From contig OZ020601.1 of NCBI GenBank assembly GCA_963971535.1, positions 19,115,314 through 19,179,313 of the forward strand: a DNA stretch of 64,000 nt, written 5' to 3'. Each line of letters opens with the position of its first letter. Position 1 is the first letter of the stretch. The position numbers were made by a program, and so were the translations under genes. The notes beneath the pieces were generated by a model. The model saw nothing but the letters and a program-made list of their open reading frames with translations, was not told the origin of the DNA and did not search any database. Below are positions 1 through 11,500 of this stretch, one piece after another. Source of the DNA: Notolepis coatsorum (Eukaryota > Chordata > Actinopteri > Aulopiformes > Paralepididae).

Positions 1-164
1 ACGCACGCACGCACGCACGCACGCACACCCTGCTGTATTGTGCTGTATTGAGTGGAGTGTAGGCTACTCTAGTTTTCATTGTCTTGGTTTTAAATGAAGC
101 CCATACGCATTCCACCCACACACACACACACACACACTTGCTCACAGTCAAATCCACACACAAG

Positions 165-250
<86 letters not shown>
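1..250. repeat. ACGC and CA/TG microsatellites at the outer end of the left arm
   Basis: An (ACGC)n run opens the window, a short CA run lies near 118-138, and a long TG run spans about 165-250. The same sequence appears reversed at about 27863-28160 with different run lengths. Apparent reading frames here are Cys-Val or His-Thr artefacts. Confidence 0.9.
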
Positions 251-252
<2 letters not shown>

Positions 253-480
253 CTATATTATAATAGTTACAGCCATAGCGTTTTACATTATAATGGTTAC
301 AACCATATATTTCTATATTATTTATAATGATTACAACCATATAGTTCTATATTAAAATGGTTACAACCATATTGTTAAATAATATAATCGTTACAACCAT
401 AGCTTTTTATATTATAATGGTTTCAGCCACATCGTTTTCAGCCCATTCTATATTAGAACCATAGAGTTCTATAATGGTTT
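251..480. repeat. Degenerate AT-rich tandem repeat of about 30 bp
   Basis: Units built around TATAATGGTTACAACCAT recur about six times with drift. The right-arm copy (27690-27860, continuing before 26364) is split by the 1.32 kb insertion. The stretch 481-820 holds only a short GGGTTCATACAA tandem near 655-705 and no gene I can see. Confidence 0.75.
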
Positions 481-820
481 CTGATTGAATGGTGTGCCCC
501 ACCATTAGCGCGTAGAATAGTGGTGTTTTACTGCCCCCATGTGGACCAGAGGAGAAGCACACAGGCTGTTATCTATCTATCTAACTTATACCCATAATAA
601 CCAGAGCTTTCTAATCTTTATTCATCAGTTAAAAATGGTTCATACAAGGTGTGTACAAGGGTTCATACAAGGGTTCATACATGGATGCTTACAAGGGTTC
701 ATACAACGTAGCTGTATGCATATCCTGTTGCCTCTGCTCTCTCATTGTATCCAGTATGTATTACTGTCATTGCTGTAGTGTTATCAGAGTAGTGTTATGG
801 TACATCACTGTCACCTAGTG

Positions 821-900
821 CAGGGGTTCCCAAAGTGTTCAGGCCGCGACCCCCGAAATAACGGTGTCAGAGAGCCGCGATCCCCACTATTATAGGAGGT
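821..900 (+). mobile_element. hAT-like repeat end, low confidence
   Basis: The segment starts CAGGGGTTCCCAAAGTG and runs into a CCGCGACCCCC tract, a pattern typical of common hAT-type non-autonomous repeats. I could not find the matching other end. The right-arm counterpart lies around 25890-25965. Confidence 0.4.
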
Positions 901-1167
901 GGTTGAAACATGCAAACGTTCACATGCACACACACTAATAACCATTGGAGGCTTTTAACACGCACAATAACTACACAAAATAACACAATAATCAAACAAC
1001 CATAAAAAGAATACATATAGCGTGATTAATTTAGAAGGCTAATGTTCATCGTGTTTTTATTGTCTGCAAGAACACACGGAGAAGAAGAACAGTCCGACCC
1101 CCCTCCACGGGGCTGAGCGTCTAGCATAGAATGATGACACAACCATGGCATTTATACTCTTGTGGCA

Positions 1168-1501
<334 letters not shown>

Positions 1502-1938
1502 AAAGAGGGGCTGAGGGATAATGGGTTCATTCATAACGACTTCCACCAGCCTGGCTGGGTGGTCATTAAAGAATAATTAAAGAATCTAATCTAATCTCAT
1601 TAAAGATGTAAGGGCCCACCTGTCCCAGGACTCTACCATGGACGTCCTCCACCCATGAACAATATCCCTCCACCCATGAACAATAGTCCTCCACTCATGA
1701 ACTATGCTCCTCACTCTGTACCTCCCCCTGCTGGACATTCATCCGAACTTCCCCTTATCCCCCTCATGCATACCCTCCTGATGCACTGGTGTATCTAGCT
1801 GTCAACACTCCCGTTTTTCCCGGGATTGTACTGTATTTCAACCTTCTTCACTTTTTAAACTCGTAAAATATATTGGGTCGCACCTAAATCGGCAGGGTCG
1901 GTCGGCAACCGGAAACAAACCATTATTTTTTTTAGGCC

Positions 1939-2020
1939 TAAGTGGTTGCCTAGTGGAGATTTAGGATTCACTGACTGTACACTGTAAGAAAAAAAGCTGC
2001 AAGAAAACTAAATGTCTGGC
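1939..2020 (+). repeat. 82 bp direct repeat, copy 1
   Basis: This copy starts TAAGTGGTTGCCTAGTGG and ends AACTAAATGTCTGGC. A near-identical copy in the same orientation lies at 2436-2517, 497 bp away. Between them are an AATC-type dispersed repeat (about 2131-2262) and AT-rich sequence. No gene is visible in 1500-2700. Confidence 0.8.
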
Positions 2021-2130
2021 CACCTGCATTTCACTATGTATGTGACAAATAAACCTCTTGATTATTCTTGAGTTGTAGTATTAATATGTAGCCTACAGTG
2101 ATGAAGGTATAAAGACACTATGGTAATACA

Positions 2131-2262
2131 TTGATTGATTGCTAACTTTAACAGATTGCAGAATGGGTACAATACAGTATGGCGCAATACACAATTGTTA
2201 AGGGGATGCAGACCAGAGAAGGACTTCTTCCCCCATTTTCAATTCATCATAACATTTATGTA
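2131..2262 (+). repeat. Dispersed AATC-tailed repeat, copy 1
   Basis: Its hallmark is GATTGCAGAATGGGTACAAT followed by AATTGTTAAGGGGATGCAGA. Read on the minus strand it ends with an AATAAAG-like motif and AATC tetramers, as the 3' tail of a LINE or SINE would. Related copies lie near 5710-5855, 9101-9340, 10034-10293, 11501-11790, 17654-17893, 21210-21360, 24482-24605 and 39911-40140. Confidence 0.7.
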
Positions 2263-2435
2263 TGAATTGTAAGATTTCAATAAATATGAACATGTTAATG
2301 CTACTACTACATAAACTGAATTTATACTGAATTTGTCTTACACTTAATGCAGGGATGTTCACAGCATTTCACTTTCAACCAGGTATCTGATTAATTTAAT
2401 GTAGCAACTAGTTCACCCAGTCCTTGTTGGACTGA

Positions 2436-2517
2436 TAAGTGGTTGCCTAGTGGAGATTTAGGATTCACTGACTGTACACTGTAAGAAAAAAAGCTGCAAT
2501 AAAACTAAATGTCTGGC
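2436..2517 (+). repeat. 82 bp direct repeat, copy 2
   Basis: This is the partner of 1939-2020. Both copies are also present, reversed, in the right arm (about 24215-24298 and 24714-24796). The pair may be two insertions of one element or the ends of a larger one; no LTR features (TG...CA ends, primer site) are evident. Confidence 0.75.
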
Positions 2518-2891
2518 ATCTATGGTTTCCAAATACTGTCAAATTACAGTAAAATCAAATACATTTACAGATTACAACCTTTATTTAATGGTTAATATTT
2601 TGATAAAAGGTAATTTACTGTATTTTTATAGCATTTATACTTAAAGTAGGAAAACAAAAGTAATCTGTAAAATAATACAGTGAATTTCCTTAATACAGGT
2701 TTTGACCAGCAGATGGCAGCGACGAGGCAGCTCCATTGGGAGGGGGCGGGGCCGGGTGGGAGGGGGCGGGCCAAGGGGGTCGGGCCGAGAGAAGGGGTGG
2801 GGCTAAAATGTGCACGTTTTTTCTCCTGCCAATGTTGACAACATGTCTCTCTGTGCCCTTCCCCTACTACTTAGTCTCTTGCTCCCCTGTT

Positions 2892-3079
2892 AAAGGGGAA
2901 CTCCAACATTTTGGGAAATTAGCTTATTTAACATCTTCCCTGGAGTTAGACAAGAAGATACATACCTTTTTTGTCTCTGTGCGTGCATTTTAGCTTTGGG
3001 AATAGACGCTCCGTTAGCATAGCTTAGCTTCATCACTGGAAGTGAGGCAGGACAGTAGCCTTACAGTGCCTTACAGTGT
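2892..3079. repeat. Common interspersed repeat, family not identified
   Basis: The segment beginning TTAAAGGGGAACTCCAACAT and running through GGGAAATTAGCTTATTTAAC resembles a non-coding interspersed repeat that I associate with fish genomes. I see no coding potential. The GC-rich stretch before it (2728-2800) is GGGCGGG-rich simple sequence. Confidence 0.4.
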
Positions 3080-3174
3080 ATTGCAAGGTCTGACATTGAC
3101 CAAATTTGATATGCATGACCTTGGTGGGCTCTAGGTCAACTCCTGAAAAGGGGGTCAATGTCAGACCTTGCAAT
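3080..3174. mobile_element. Short hairpin element (MITE-like)
   Basis: The outer 22 bases, starting ATTGCAAGGTCTGACATTGA, are repeated in reverse complement at the other end, giving a 95 bp foldback with a loop of about 50 bp. The right-arm copy is at 23558-23652. No transposase is present. Confidence 0.7.
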
Positions 3175-3529
3175 CAAAAGTTAGGGGGCGCACTGAAATT
3201 ATGGCAAGGGTTATTAGCCCCCTAACTAATAATAATCACAAGATACTGTACATTCAGACAGTGTTGGATGTAACAGAATGGATTTATATGGACACGTTTA
3301 TGGAAAGTTCAAGCCTGGACCACAAAGCTTCTCGAAGGGTTAAGCGCGACAACGCGGCGGCTCGATGGCAATTCGTACGTGACGTGTTGTCTACCGGCAG
3401 CAAAACAAGTGAGTCTATAACAATATATACTGTTTACATTTACATTAGGATATTTATATACTGTTCTGTAGTTACTGAAACTGATTGAATATGGCACAGC
3501 CCCACCTAGAATAATTTTCACCAGCCGCC

Positions 3530-4395
3530 ACTGAGTACAGTATATTATATGTTTACAGTAGAAGTGCAGTATAGTATATTTTACAGTATAAGTACAGTAT
3601 ATTATCTGTTTACAGTAGAAGTGCAGTATAGTATATTTTACAGTAGAAGTGCAGTATAGTATATGTTTACAGTATAAGTACAGTATATTATATGTTTACA
3701 GTAGAAGTACAGTATAATATATGTTTACATTATAAGTACAGTATTGTATATGTTTACATTAGAAGTACAGTATAGTATATGTTTACAGTAGAAGTGCAGT
3801 ATAGTATATGTTTACAGTAGAAGTACAGTATAGTATCTGTTTACAGTAGAAGTACAGTATATTATCTGTTTACAGTAGAAGTACAGTATATTATATTTTT
3901 ACAGTATACGTACAGTATAGTATATTTTTACAGTAGAAGTACAGTATATTATCTTTTTACAGTATATATACAGTATATTATCTGTTTACAGTAGAAGTAC
4001 AGTATAGTATATGTTTACAGTAGAAGTACAGTATAATATATGTTTACATTATAAGTACAGTATTGTATATGTTTACATTAGAAGTACAGTATAGTATATG
4101 TTTACAGTAGAAGTGCAGTATAGTATATGTTTACAGTAGAAGTACAGTATAGTATCTGTTTACAGTAGAAGTACAGTATATTATCTGTTTACAGTAGAAG
4201 TACAGTATATTATATTTTTACAGTATACGTACAGTATAGTATATTTTTTACAGTAGAAGTACAGTATATTATCTTTTTACAGTATATATACAGTATATTA
4301 TCTGTTTACAGTAGAAGTACAGTATAGTATATGTTTACAGTAGAAGTACTGTATATTATCTGTGTACAGTAAAAAGTACAGTATGGTATCTGTTT
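3530..4395. repeat. 29 bp minisatellite, left arm (long allele)
   Basis: The unit is built on TTTACAGTAGAAGTACAGTA plus TAGTATATG. A block of variant units around 3700-4010 recurs about 319 bp later (eleven units), a higher-order duplication. The right-arm array (about 22665-23205) is about 320 bp shorter, which matches loss or gain of exactly one such block. Confidence 0.85.
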
Positions 4396-4619
4396 ACTAA
4401 CCAAGCTAACCTGAACCAAGCTAACCTAAACCAAGCTAAGCTGAAGCAAGCTAACCTGAACCAAGCTAAACTGAACCAAGCTAAGCTTAACCAAGCTAAC
4501 CTGAACCAAGCTAACCTGAACCAAGCTAACCTAAACCAAGCTAAGCTGAACCAAGCTAACCTGAACCAAGCTAACCTGAAACAAGCTAAGCTGAACAAGC
4601 TAACCTGAACCAAGCTTAC
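4396..4619. repeat. 15 bp minisatellite abutting a splice donor
   Basis: Read on the minus strand the unit is GGTTAGCTTGGTTCA with AGCTTAGC variants. It starts directly at the 5' splice site of the klhl10-like exon (4620) and runs for about 14 units into the intron. Each unit contains a CAG-GTTAGC or CAG-CTTAGC string resembling the authentic CAG-GTAAGC donor. The 85-residue frame across it is a repeat artefact. Confidence 0.85.
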
Positions 4620-4759
4620 CTGAAATAGTCGCTGCAGTCACACAGGAGGGCCTTGTGGGCATTCAACGCAGTGCTGTTGACTTTAATAACCACATCACAG
4701 AGCCTTCCCTCCAGACGCAGCTCATTAAGGATTGTACAGGACATTGTTTCCTTTTCCAT
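4620..4759 (-). CDS. First coding exon of a kelch-like 10 type protein, left-arm copy
   Basis: Translated on the minus strand from the ATG at 4759, this exon gives 46 codons plus two bases. Its core NELRLEGRLCDVVIKVN, then NAHKALLC and SDYFR, is the start of a BTB/POZ domain and matches the KLHL10 pattern, in which NELRLEGKLCDVVIKVN is followed by NAHKNILC and SSYFR. The exon ends at CAG-GTAAGC, a good 5' splice site, in the same Phe-Arg stretch. KLHL10 proteins are BTB-BACK-kelch adaptors for CUL3 ubiquitin ligases, known for roles in male germ cells. I found no second exon (rest of BTB, BACK, kelch repeats) downstream on this strand, so this copy is partial within the window. The same exon lies at 22294-22433. 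A related KLHL paralogue is possible. Confidence 0.75.
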
Positions 4760-4874
4760 GTGGGGATTTTAAATTGTATCTACAGAATATATTCAAGCTT
4801 ACAGACAAATAGCCAGGAACAACAAGTGAGATCTTCACTTGTCTTCTGAGATCTGAGAATTGTTGAATATATAC

Positions 4875-5083
4875 TCTACACAAATGTTCTAGAATGTTTG
4901 ATTATGACATCATACTGTGACATCACAAATGTTCTAGAATGTTCTATTATGACATCATACGGTGCCATCACGAATGTTCTAGAATGTTTGATTATGACAT
5001 CATACTGTGACATCACAAATGTTCTAGAATGTCCTATTATGACATCACAAATGTTCTAGAATGTTCTATTATGACATCATACT
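4875..5083. repeat. Tandem repeat with CATTCTAGAACATT-type units
   Basis: Units of roughly 45-60 bp contain ATGTTCTAGAATGTT and ATGACATCATACTGTGACAT and recur about five times. The last unit provides the hAT target site at 5084. The right-arm copy (21962-22175) has fewer units. Confidence 0.75.
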
Positions 5084-5091
5084 GTGACATC

Positions 5092-6244
5092 CAGTGATGG
5101 GAATATTTTTCAGTAACGAGTAAACGGATTACTCTTCCAATCTTAATAACGCTGTTACCGTTACTGCCAAAAAATGCGGTGCGTTGCCGTTACTATGATT
5201 GAAGCTGTTTTTTTCAGATCAGACAGATCTCTGCGCTGAGAAGCAATACTTTTTTCCTTGGTTAGTGGGCAGTGCGCGATTGGCTGAGGTTGAGTAAAAT
5301 GTCATGGTAAGCCAATCAGAGGTAGAGGTGGGCGGGTGTTCGAAATAATCCAGAGACTGACACACAGCGACAACACAAGCGACTCAGTCAACGTTTTGAT
5401 AGTTTGTTTGGCGAGCCCAAATAATCCAAAACTAATCCAACGAACAACACAAGCGAGCAGTCAACGACAGACAGTCCATGAGCATTTTTTGTTCACTCTT
5501 GTGTTAGTTGTGTTGCAGCGCAGGGCACTACAGTAGTGGAGGCTACGGCCTTATCAACAGTGCTGCACTTCCTGGTTTAATAGCACAGTCTTCAGGTGCT
5601 CAGATATATATATGTATGTCATGCATGTCTTAAATGTCACGATTAGATTAGTTTAGATGATTAGATTAGATTCTTATATCTGTATGTTGTGTATGTCATA
5701 AATGTCATGAATTGAAAATGGGGGACCCTGATGTAAACAAGACGAAAGTCTCTCTGGTCTGCATCCCCTTAACAATTGTGTGTATTGAGCTGTACTGTAC
5801 TGTACCCATTCTGCAATCTGTTCATTAAAATGTTCAATCAATCAGTATATATTTGTTATTTATTTTTGGTATAGTGCTTAACAAGCATAATTTAATGTTG
5901 CCCAGTTGTGGCCTGTTGAGGGGCAATACATATCAAAAGTTCCAAAACATCTATTGTGTTTGTATTTGTATGATCCACTATATAAACATAGTAATTATAA
6001 TATCTACATACATGACATTTGATTGGAGGCTAGTCTCACTTTGTCCCACAGCAACATTAAAATAGTTTAGATTTGTGTATGTTGTTTATGTAAAAATTGT
6101 ACTTGAAAGTAACACAATAGTTACTTTCTGAAGTAACTAGTTACTTTTATAATTTGTAACTGAGTAAGTAATTTAGTTACTTTTTGGAAGAAGTAACTAG
6201 TAACTGTAACTAGTTACTTTTTAAAAGTAACTTGCCCAACACTG
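5092..6244. mobile_element. hAT-type element, 1153 bp, left-arm copy
   Basis: The ends are CAGTGATGGG and CCCAACACTG, an imperfect inverted repeat. They are flanked on both sides by the 8 bp direct repeat GTGACATC (5084-5091 and 6245-6252), the target duplication expected for hAT elements. The subterminal parts are rich in AAGTAACTAGTTAC, as in widespread non-autonomous fish hATs. No transposase frame is present. An AATC-tailed dispersed repeat (about 5710-5855) is nested inside. Confidence 0.88.
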
Positions 6245-6252
6245 GTGACATC

Positions 6253-6834
6253 ACAACGGAACATTTGAGTACCATTTGAATAATTTAAATAATATGTTGA
6301 CATTAAAAAAAGAACAAATAAAATGGAAAAAGAAACTACATAAAACAATGATACACATTATAATAAAATATTTAAGTAAAATGTATAGAAATAAAGAAAA
6401 ATAAGACAATGAAATAAAGATAATAATTCATTTAAAAGCTATTTTAAAAAGGTAAGTTTTGAGCAGTGCCAACCGAGTCTGCTGTCCTAACAGACTTGGG
6501 GTCTGTAGGGTAAGCACTTATTCCCTCCGCCCTGAACATTTATGGAGATGTATGGGCCTTTTAAGTCAGTGGTAAAAGTGTCTTTCAAGGATAAGTGAGC
6601 TCCTGCACTGATTATTATAGTTCAATATTCAATATTTGATCACCAAACCCCCCCCCAAAAGCATAAAAAGGCCCCTCCCACCCAAAAAGGCCCCCCAAAA
6701 ATAGCACAGGCCCAGTGCCCTTTTCAGCCTTTGAGCACCTGCCCCTCTAAAGTCCTGTGCACGTCCCTGGTGTGTGTGTGTGTGTGTCTCCTAATTCTAT
6801 GGAGTAAGCTTATTGTTCCACTGTGATTTATAGA
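6253..6834. other. AT-rich stretch without a recognisable gene
   Basis: This stretch has AT-rich sequence, then CCCCCCAAAAG-type simple sequence around 6645-6715 and a short TG run at 6770-6787. In the right arm the TG run is expanded to about 75 bases (20221-20297). No coding exon could be supported. Confidence 0.6.
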
Positions 6835-7215
6835 CCTTATATACCTGAGGAGTGAGGTTCCACTGTGATTTAAACACCTGAGGAGTGAGGTTCCACTGTG
6901 ATTTAAACACCTGAGGAGTGAGGTTCCACTGTGATCTATAGACCTGGGGAGTGAGGTTCCACTGTGATCTATAGACCTGGGGAGTGAGGTTCCACTGTGA
7001 TTTATAGACCTGAGGAATGAGGTTCCACTGTGATCTATAGACCTGAGGAGTGAGGTTTCACTGTGATCTATAGACCTGGGGAGTGAGGTTCCACTGTGAT
7101 TTATAGACCTGAGGAATGAGGTTCCACTGTGATCTAGAGACCTGGGGAGTGAGGTTCCACTGTGATCTATAGACCTGGGGAGTGAGGTTCCACTGTGATT
7201 TATAGACCTGAGGAA
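6835..7215. repeat. 33 bp minisatellite
   Basis: About eleven units contain GAGGTTCCACTGTGATCTAT and AGACCTGGGGAGT. Because 33 is a multiple of three it stays open, and on the minus strand reads as an 11-residue repeat (SIDHSGTSLPR). The right-arm copy is at about 19790-20190. I treat the frame as a repeat artefact. Confidence 0.85.
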
Positions 7216-7374
7216 ATTACACACAATCGAGGTGTCTTTCTAGCACCCAGGAGCAGAACACAGGCACAGGAGAATAGAGTGGTTTAGAATGTTTAATTGG
7301 AGTATGGGGAAGCAAGGTCAAAGGTGGTGAGAGCAGCTCAGAGACAGGGAGTTGGAGTTGTGACAGGCCATGTG

Positions 7375-7905
7375 TGTGTGTGTCTGTTCTATTCTATTCT
7401 GTTCTGTTCTTAGTTATTGTTATGTTTCTTCTTGACTTGTTTAAAGAAGACGTGTCCGGCCCATTAACGTGTGTTGTCGGGCCTTACAAATACATTTGAT
7501 TTGATTCTATGTTCTATTCTATAAATAGTTTTTCCATTGTATTATGTTCTATTATATTAAATTATTTTTCATTATATTCTATTCTGTTCTATTCCTTTAT
7601 GTTGTTTTATTTTGTTCTATTGTATCTTGTTCTATTCGACTGTTTTATTCTATTATATTCTATTGTGTTCTATTTTATTCAATTTTAATATATTCTGTTA
7701 TATTCTATTCTACCATATTCTATTCTGTTCAATTCGACTGTTTTATTCTATTCTGTTATATTATGTTCTATTCTATTATTTTATGTTCTATTCTATTCTG
7801 TTCTATTCTATTATGTCCTATTATATTCTATTCTATTCTGTTCTATTATGTCCTATTATATTCTGTTCTATTCTAATTTAATCTGTTCTATTCTATTCTA
7901 CACCG
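7375..7905. repeat. TTCTA-rich low-complexity tract
   Basis: This is a long degenerate array of TTCTA/TTCTG pentamers, mirrored at about 19095-19625. A retroelement tail-like string (CCTTACAAATACATTTGATT) lies at about 7483. The stretch 7906-8530 holds no recognised gene. Confidence 0.8.
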
Positions 7906-8539
7906 TTCAGTTTGGTTCAGTGATGTTATGTCCTCCTCTCCATGTCTAGATTTGGATGTCTTTGGTTTGGTAGTTACAACATCTAACCACACAGGGGTGC
8001 TATCGGTCAACAGCTTGCACTTTCCCATATTCACCACAGAAGAAATGGGTGTCGCTGACGTGAAAAACGTGCTCACCATCAGAATCATGGTTTAAATTAG
8101 ATTATATAGTACCTTGGTATTATGTAAGTACAAATGTAGGTACCATGGCGATGCTTAACTTTTACCACAACAGTACTCAATTATTTGTACAATGACCGGC
8201 ACCAGTAAAACTAAAATGACCATCAAACTACCAACCAGATACATGGGGGGGCGAACCTGGTTTAGATCGATGGTGAGTTAATTATTGAATAAGAGGAAGG
8301 GAATGATGGTGAAACGGTTTTGAAATTAGAACAAGAATGACGAAATTATTTATTTCTCTCTCTCTCTCTCTTTCAGTGTGTGTGTGTGTGTGATGGGGTT
8401 TTTGAAACAGTGTGACACAAACCAAGCTAGCTACTGTGTGTGATGACAGGTCATGAGTGAATCATGGATTTTTCTCCCGTTGTGGGATTTCCCAAGATGC
8501 TCTGCAGTATGCATCCTGTCACGTAGTCTCTGGCTGCTT

Positions 8540-9075
8540 CCTGTGTGAAGAGGAGAGAGAACAGAGAGAACAGACGAGAGGAGAGAGAACAGAAGAGAGG
8601 AGAGAGCAGAGAGAACAGATGAGAGGAGAGATAACAGCAGGGAGGAGAGAGAGCAGAGAGAACAGATGAGAGGAGAGATAACAGCAGGGAGGAGAGAGAG
8701 CAGAGAGAACAGAGGAGAGAGAACAGAGAGAACAGATGGGAGGAGAGAGAACAGAAGAGAGGAGAGAGAGCAGAGAGAACAGATGAGAGGAGAGATAACA
8801 GCAGGGAGGAGAGAGAGCAGAGAGAACAGATGAGAGGAGAGATAACAGCAGGGAGGAGAGAGAGCAGAGAGAGAACAGAGGAGAGGAAGAGAGGAGAGAG
8901 AACAGATGAGAGAGAAAGAGCAGAGAGAACAGAAGAGAGGAGATATAACAGCAGAGAGGAGAGATAACAGCAGAGAGGAGAGAAAACAGAAGAAAGACAA
9001 AACAGAGGAGAGGAGAGAGAACAGAGGATAGGAGAGAGAACAGAAGAGAGAGAATAGAGGAGAGGAGAGATAACA
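8540..9075. repeat. GAGAGAACAGA purine-rich minisatellite
   Basis: Units of GAGAGAACAGATGAGAGG type recur with a degenerate period of 10-50 bp, giving open frames on the minus strand in all phases. The array continues at about 9916-10035 after the inserted LINE. The mirror copy is at about 17920-18460. Confidence 0.85.
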
Positions 9076-9100
9076 CACATCCTCAAGTCCCTTCACTGGC

Positions 9101-9340
9101 TTGATTGATTGATTGAAAACTTTATTAACAGATTGCAGAATGGGTACAATACAGTACGGCTCAATGCACACAATTGTTAAGGGGATGCAGACCAGAGAAA
9201 GACTTTCATCTTGTTTACATCAGGGTCCCCAATTTTCAATTCATCAGGACATACATGACATACAGATAGACAGTACTGCTACATCTATACATTATGACAT
9301 ACCAGATTTGCAAATACAGTACTGTTTGTGATACAAAAAG
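9101..9340 (-). repeat. Dispersed AATC-tailed repeat, copy adjoining a LINE
   Basis: On the minus strand this runs from GTATCACAAACAGTACTG through GAAAGTCTTTCTCTGGTCTG to TTAATAAAG followed by CAATCAATCAATC. That layout fits a retroelement 3' end with a polyadenylation-like motif and tetramer tail. It directly abuts the CR1/L2 fragment. Confidence 0.7.
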
Positions 9341-9915
9341 AGTCCCTGTCTCACTCAGGATCGAGTACAAAGTCGCCCTGCTCACTCACCAGTGCCTCCA
9401 CGGAAACGCCCCCCCCCCCCCCCCCTCTACCTTAAAGAACTGATCACCCCTCACTCCTCCTCATGACATCTCCGCTCCGGCCAGGCGATCCTCCTCCAGC
9501 GCCCGAGGACCAAAACTCTGCACCGTGAGAGATCGGGCTTTCTGCTCATTCTGTGTCTGTGGAATGCTCTCCCTGAACACCTGATCGCACCACAGACTGT
9601 GGATGCTTTTAAAAAGGGCCTCAAAACTCATCTTTTTAATAGAGCCTTTTGTTGATTTTTATCTAGTTTTAGCTCCACACGTTTTATGTTCTTTTACTAG
9701 TTCTAGCCCTTCTTATTTTATGTTCTTTACTCTTTTACTAGTTTTAGTGTTCTTTTTACTCCTTACTAGTTTTAGTCTTGCTTATTTTATATTCTTTTTT
9801 TACTCTCTTGCTAGCTTTTATGTTATTTTACACTGTAGCGCTTTGAGATTTGTTCCACAATTATAAAGCGCCTCTACAAATCAAATATACTATTATTATT
9901 ATTATTATTATTAGA
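9341..9915 (+). mobile_element. 5'-truncated CR1/L2-clade LINE, left arm
   Basis: Conceptual translation gives the end of a LINE ORF2: RIEYKVALLTHQCLHG, then YLKELI, then LWNALPEHL and FKKGLKTHLFNRAF. The order IxYK-LL, YLxELI, LWNxLP, FKKxLKTHLF is typical of CR1/L2-clade polyproteins. The 3' end has GCGCTTTGAGATT, TATAAAGCGC and an ATT trinucleotide tail. It is broken by frameshifts and a poly-C run (9411-9424). It sits inside the GAGAGAACAGA array. Confidence 0.8.
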
Positions 9916-10033
9916 AGAGAGGAGAGAGAACAGAGGAGATGAGAGAGAACAGAGGGAGGAGAGAGAACAGAGGAGAGGAGAGAGAATAGAGGAGAGAAAA
10001 CAGAGGAGAGGAGAGATAACAGCAGAGGAGGAG

Positions 10034-10293
10034 AGTGATTGATTGATTGATTGAAAACTTTATTAACAGATTGCAGAATGGGTAGTTGGGTACAATACAG
10101 TACAGCTCAATACACACAATTGTTAAGGGGATGCAGACCAGAGAAAGACTTTCGTCTTGTTTACATCAGGGTCCCCCATTTTCAATTCATCAGGACATAT
10201 ATGACATACATGACATACAGATAGTCAGTACTGCTACATCTATACATTTATGACATACCAGATTTGCAAATACAGTACTGTCTGTGATACAGA
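10034..10293 (-). repeat. Dispersed AATC-tailed repeat nearest the duplication centre
   Basis: This has the same layout as 9101-9340, with GTAGTTGGGTACAAT as a distinguishing insertion. Its reverse complement, carrying the same insertion, follows the assembly gap at 11501-11790, so this copy is duplicated along with the arms. Confidence 0.8.
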
Positions 10294-10326
10294 AGGAGTC
10301 AAGAAAGGGGAGTATATACATTTGAC

Positions 10327-10867
10327 GTAGAAACTGTACATTGGAGGAGGTTGGGTGGGGGTGGGGTTGGGTACATTGGATATTGACAACCATACTGGGT
10401 AATTTACATTGGAGGTGGTTGGGGGGGCACACTGTATAAACAAGTAAAACTGTACATTGAGGGGGGGGGGGGAGACACTGTACAAACAAACAAAATTGTA
10501 CATAGAGAAGATAGAGAACAGATGAGAGGAGAGGGAGAGGAGGCGTGGTCCTCTAACTGAGTTGCTGCTCTCTTCTCTCAAGGTTAAATAAAAAGGCCTG
10601 GTCATGATATTGTGTGTCGTCTCCACACAGCTGCATGCAGAAGGCTACTCTCGAGTCGGTACATTTAGTTCAACTTCTAAATCACGGAGGAAATAAAGAG
10701 GTCATCAAACAAAACAGAACAGAACAGACCAGACCAGTGAGTCTATTTGGGTCGATAGTGTTTATTCCATGGAATATTCGGTCTGTCTCCTAGAAGCCCT
10801 GCAGCCTGCAGCAGCAGTGGAATGTGACATGCTAGCTGCATTACACACTTACATAACAGCACTGCAT

Positions 10868-10959
<92 letters not shown>

Positions 10960-11300
10960 TATGCATCATATTGTGTAATGTTGTAACGTTCATATGCTTT
11001 GCAACCAGAGATCAGGTCATAGACAAGGAAGGACTGGATGATTCTGGAAACCAGCATCACACCACCTGGAGGAAGAGAAGGCTAGCGGACTAACAAGAAG
11101 CCTGTCTGATATTATAAACTGGACGTTACGTCATCCCGCACTAAACACCTTGCTACAATGTTAGGGTTGTCATCCCGCCTGGGATATAATAATTGATGAC
11201 CAACAGTTTTTTTTTATTCATGATATTTTTCTGCTAAAATGTGGTATCTTTTATCCAGATTGCTTTTCTATCCCAGGTACCGTTCCAAATTCATCAGCAT
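10327..11300. other. Centre of the inverted duplication, not duplicated in the window
   Basis: This 974 bp segment has no reversed partner on the other side of the gap. It contains degenerate ACATTGGAGG(T/A)GG repeats (10327-10500), GA-rich sequence, a CA microsatellite (about 10873-10955) and otherwise unremarkable DNA. No gene is supported. Confidence 0.7.
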
Positions 11301-11500
11301 NNNNNNNNNNNNNNNNNNNNNNNNNNNNNNNNNNNNNNNNNNNNNNNNNNNNNNNNNNNNNNNNNNNNNNNNNNNNNNNNNNNNNNNNNNNNNNNNNNNN
11401 NNNNNNNNNNNNNNNNNNNNNNNNNNNNNNNNNNNNNNNNNNNNNNNNNNNNNNNNNNNNNNNNNNNNNNNNNNNNNNNNNNNNNNNNNNNNNNNNNNNN
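11301..11500. other. Assembly gap of 200 N
   Basis: Exactly 200 N, a round length suggesting an arbitrary-size scaffold join. It lies at the turning point of the inverted duplication, and right-arm sequence starts at the first base after it. Confidence 0.99.

Noticed and set aside
6724..7224. 166-residue minus-strand frame of 11-residue repeats (mirrored at 19782-20342)
   Set aside because: A 33 bp minisatellite is open by arithmetic. In the right arm the frame continues into a CA microsatellite, which is not protein-like.
7888..8088. 66-residue frame (also 18913-19113) with ordinary amino-acid composition
   Set aside because: I recognise no domain and see no convincing splice or start context. 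Conservation between the arms means nothing because the arms are nearly identical throughout.
8431..9171. Overlapping minus-strand frames of 185-246 residues rich in Ser and Leu
   Set aside because: All three phases are open through the GAGAGAACAGA array; no conserved protein feature.
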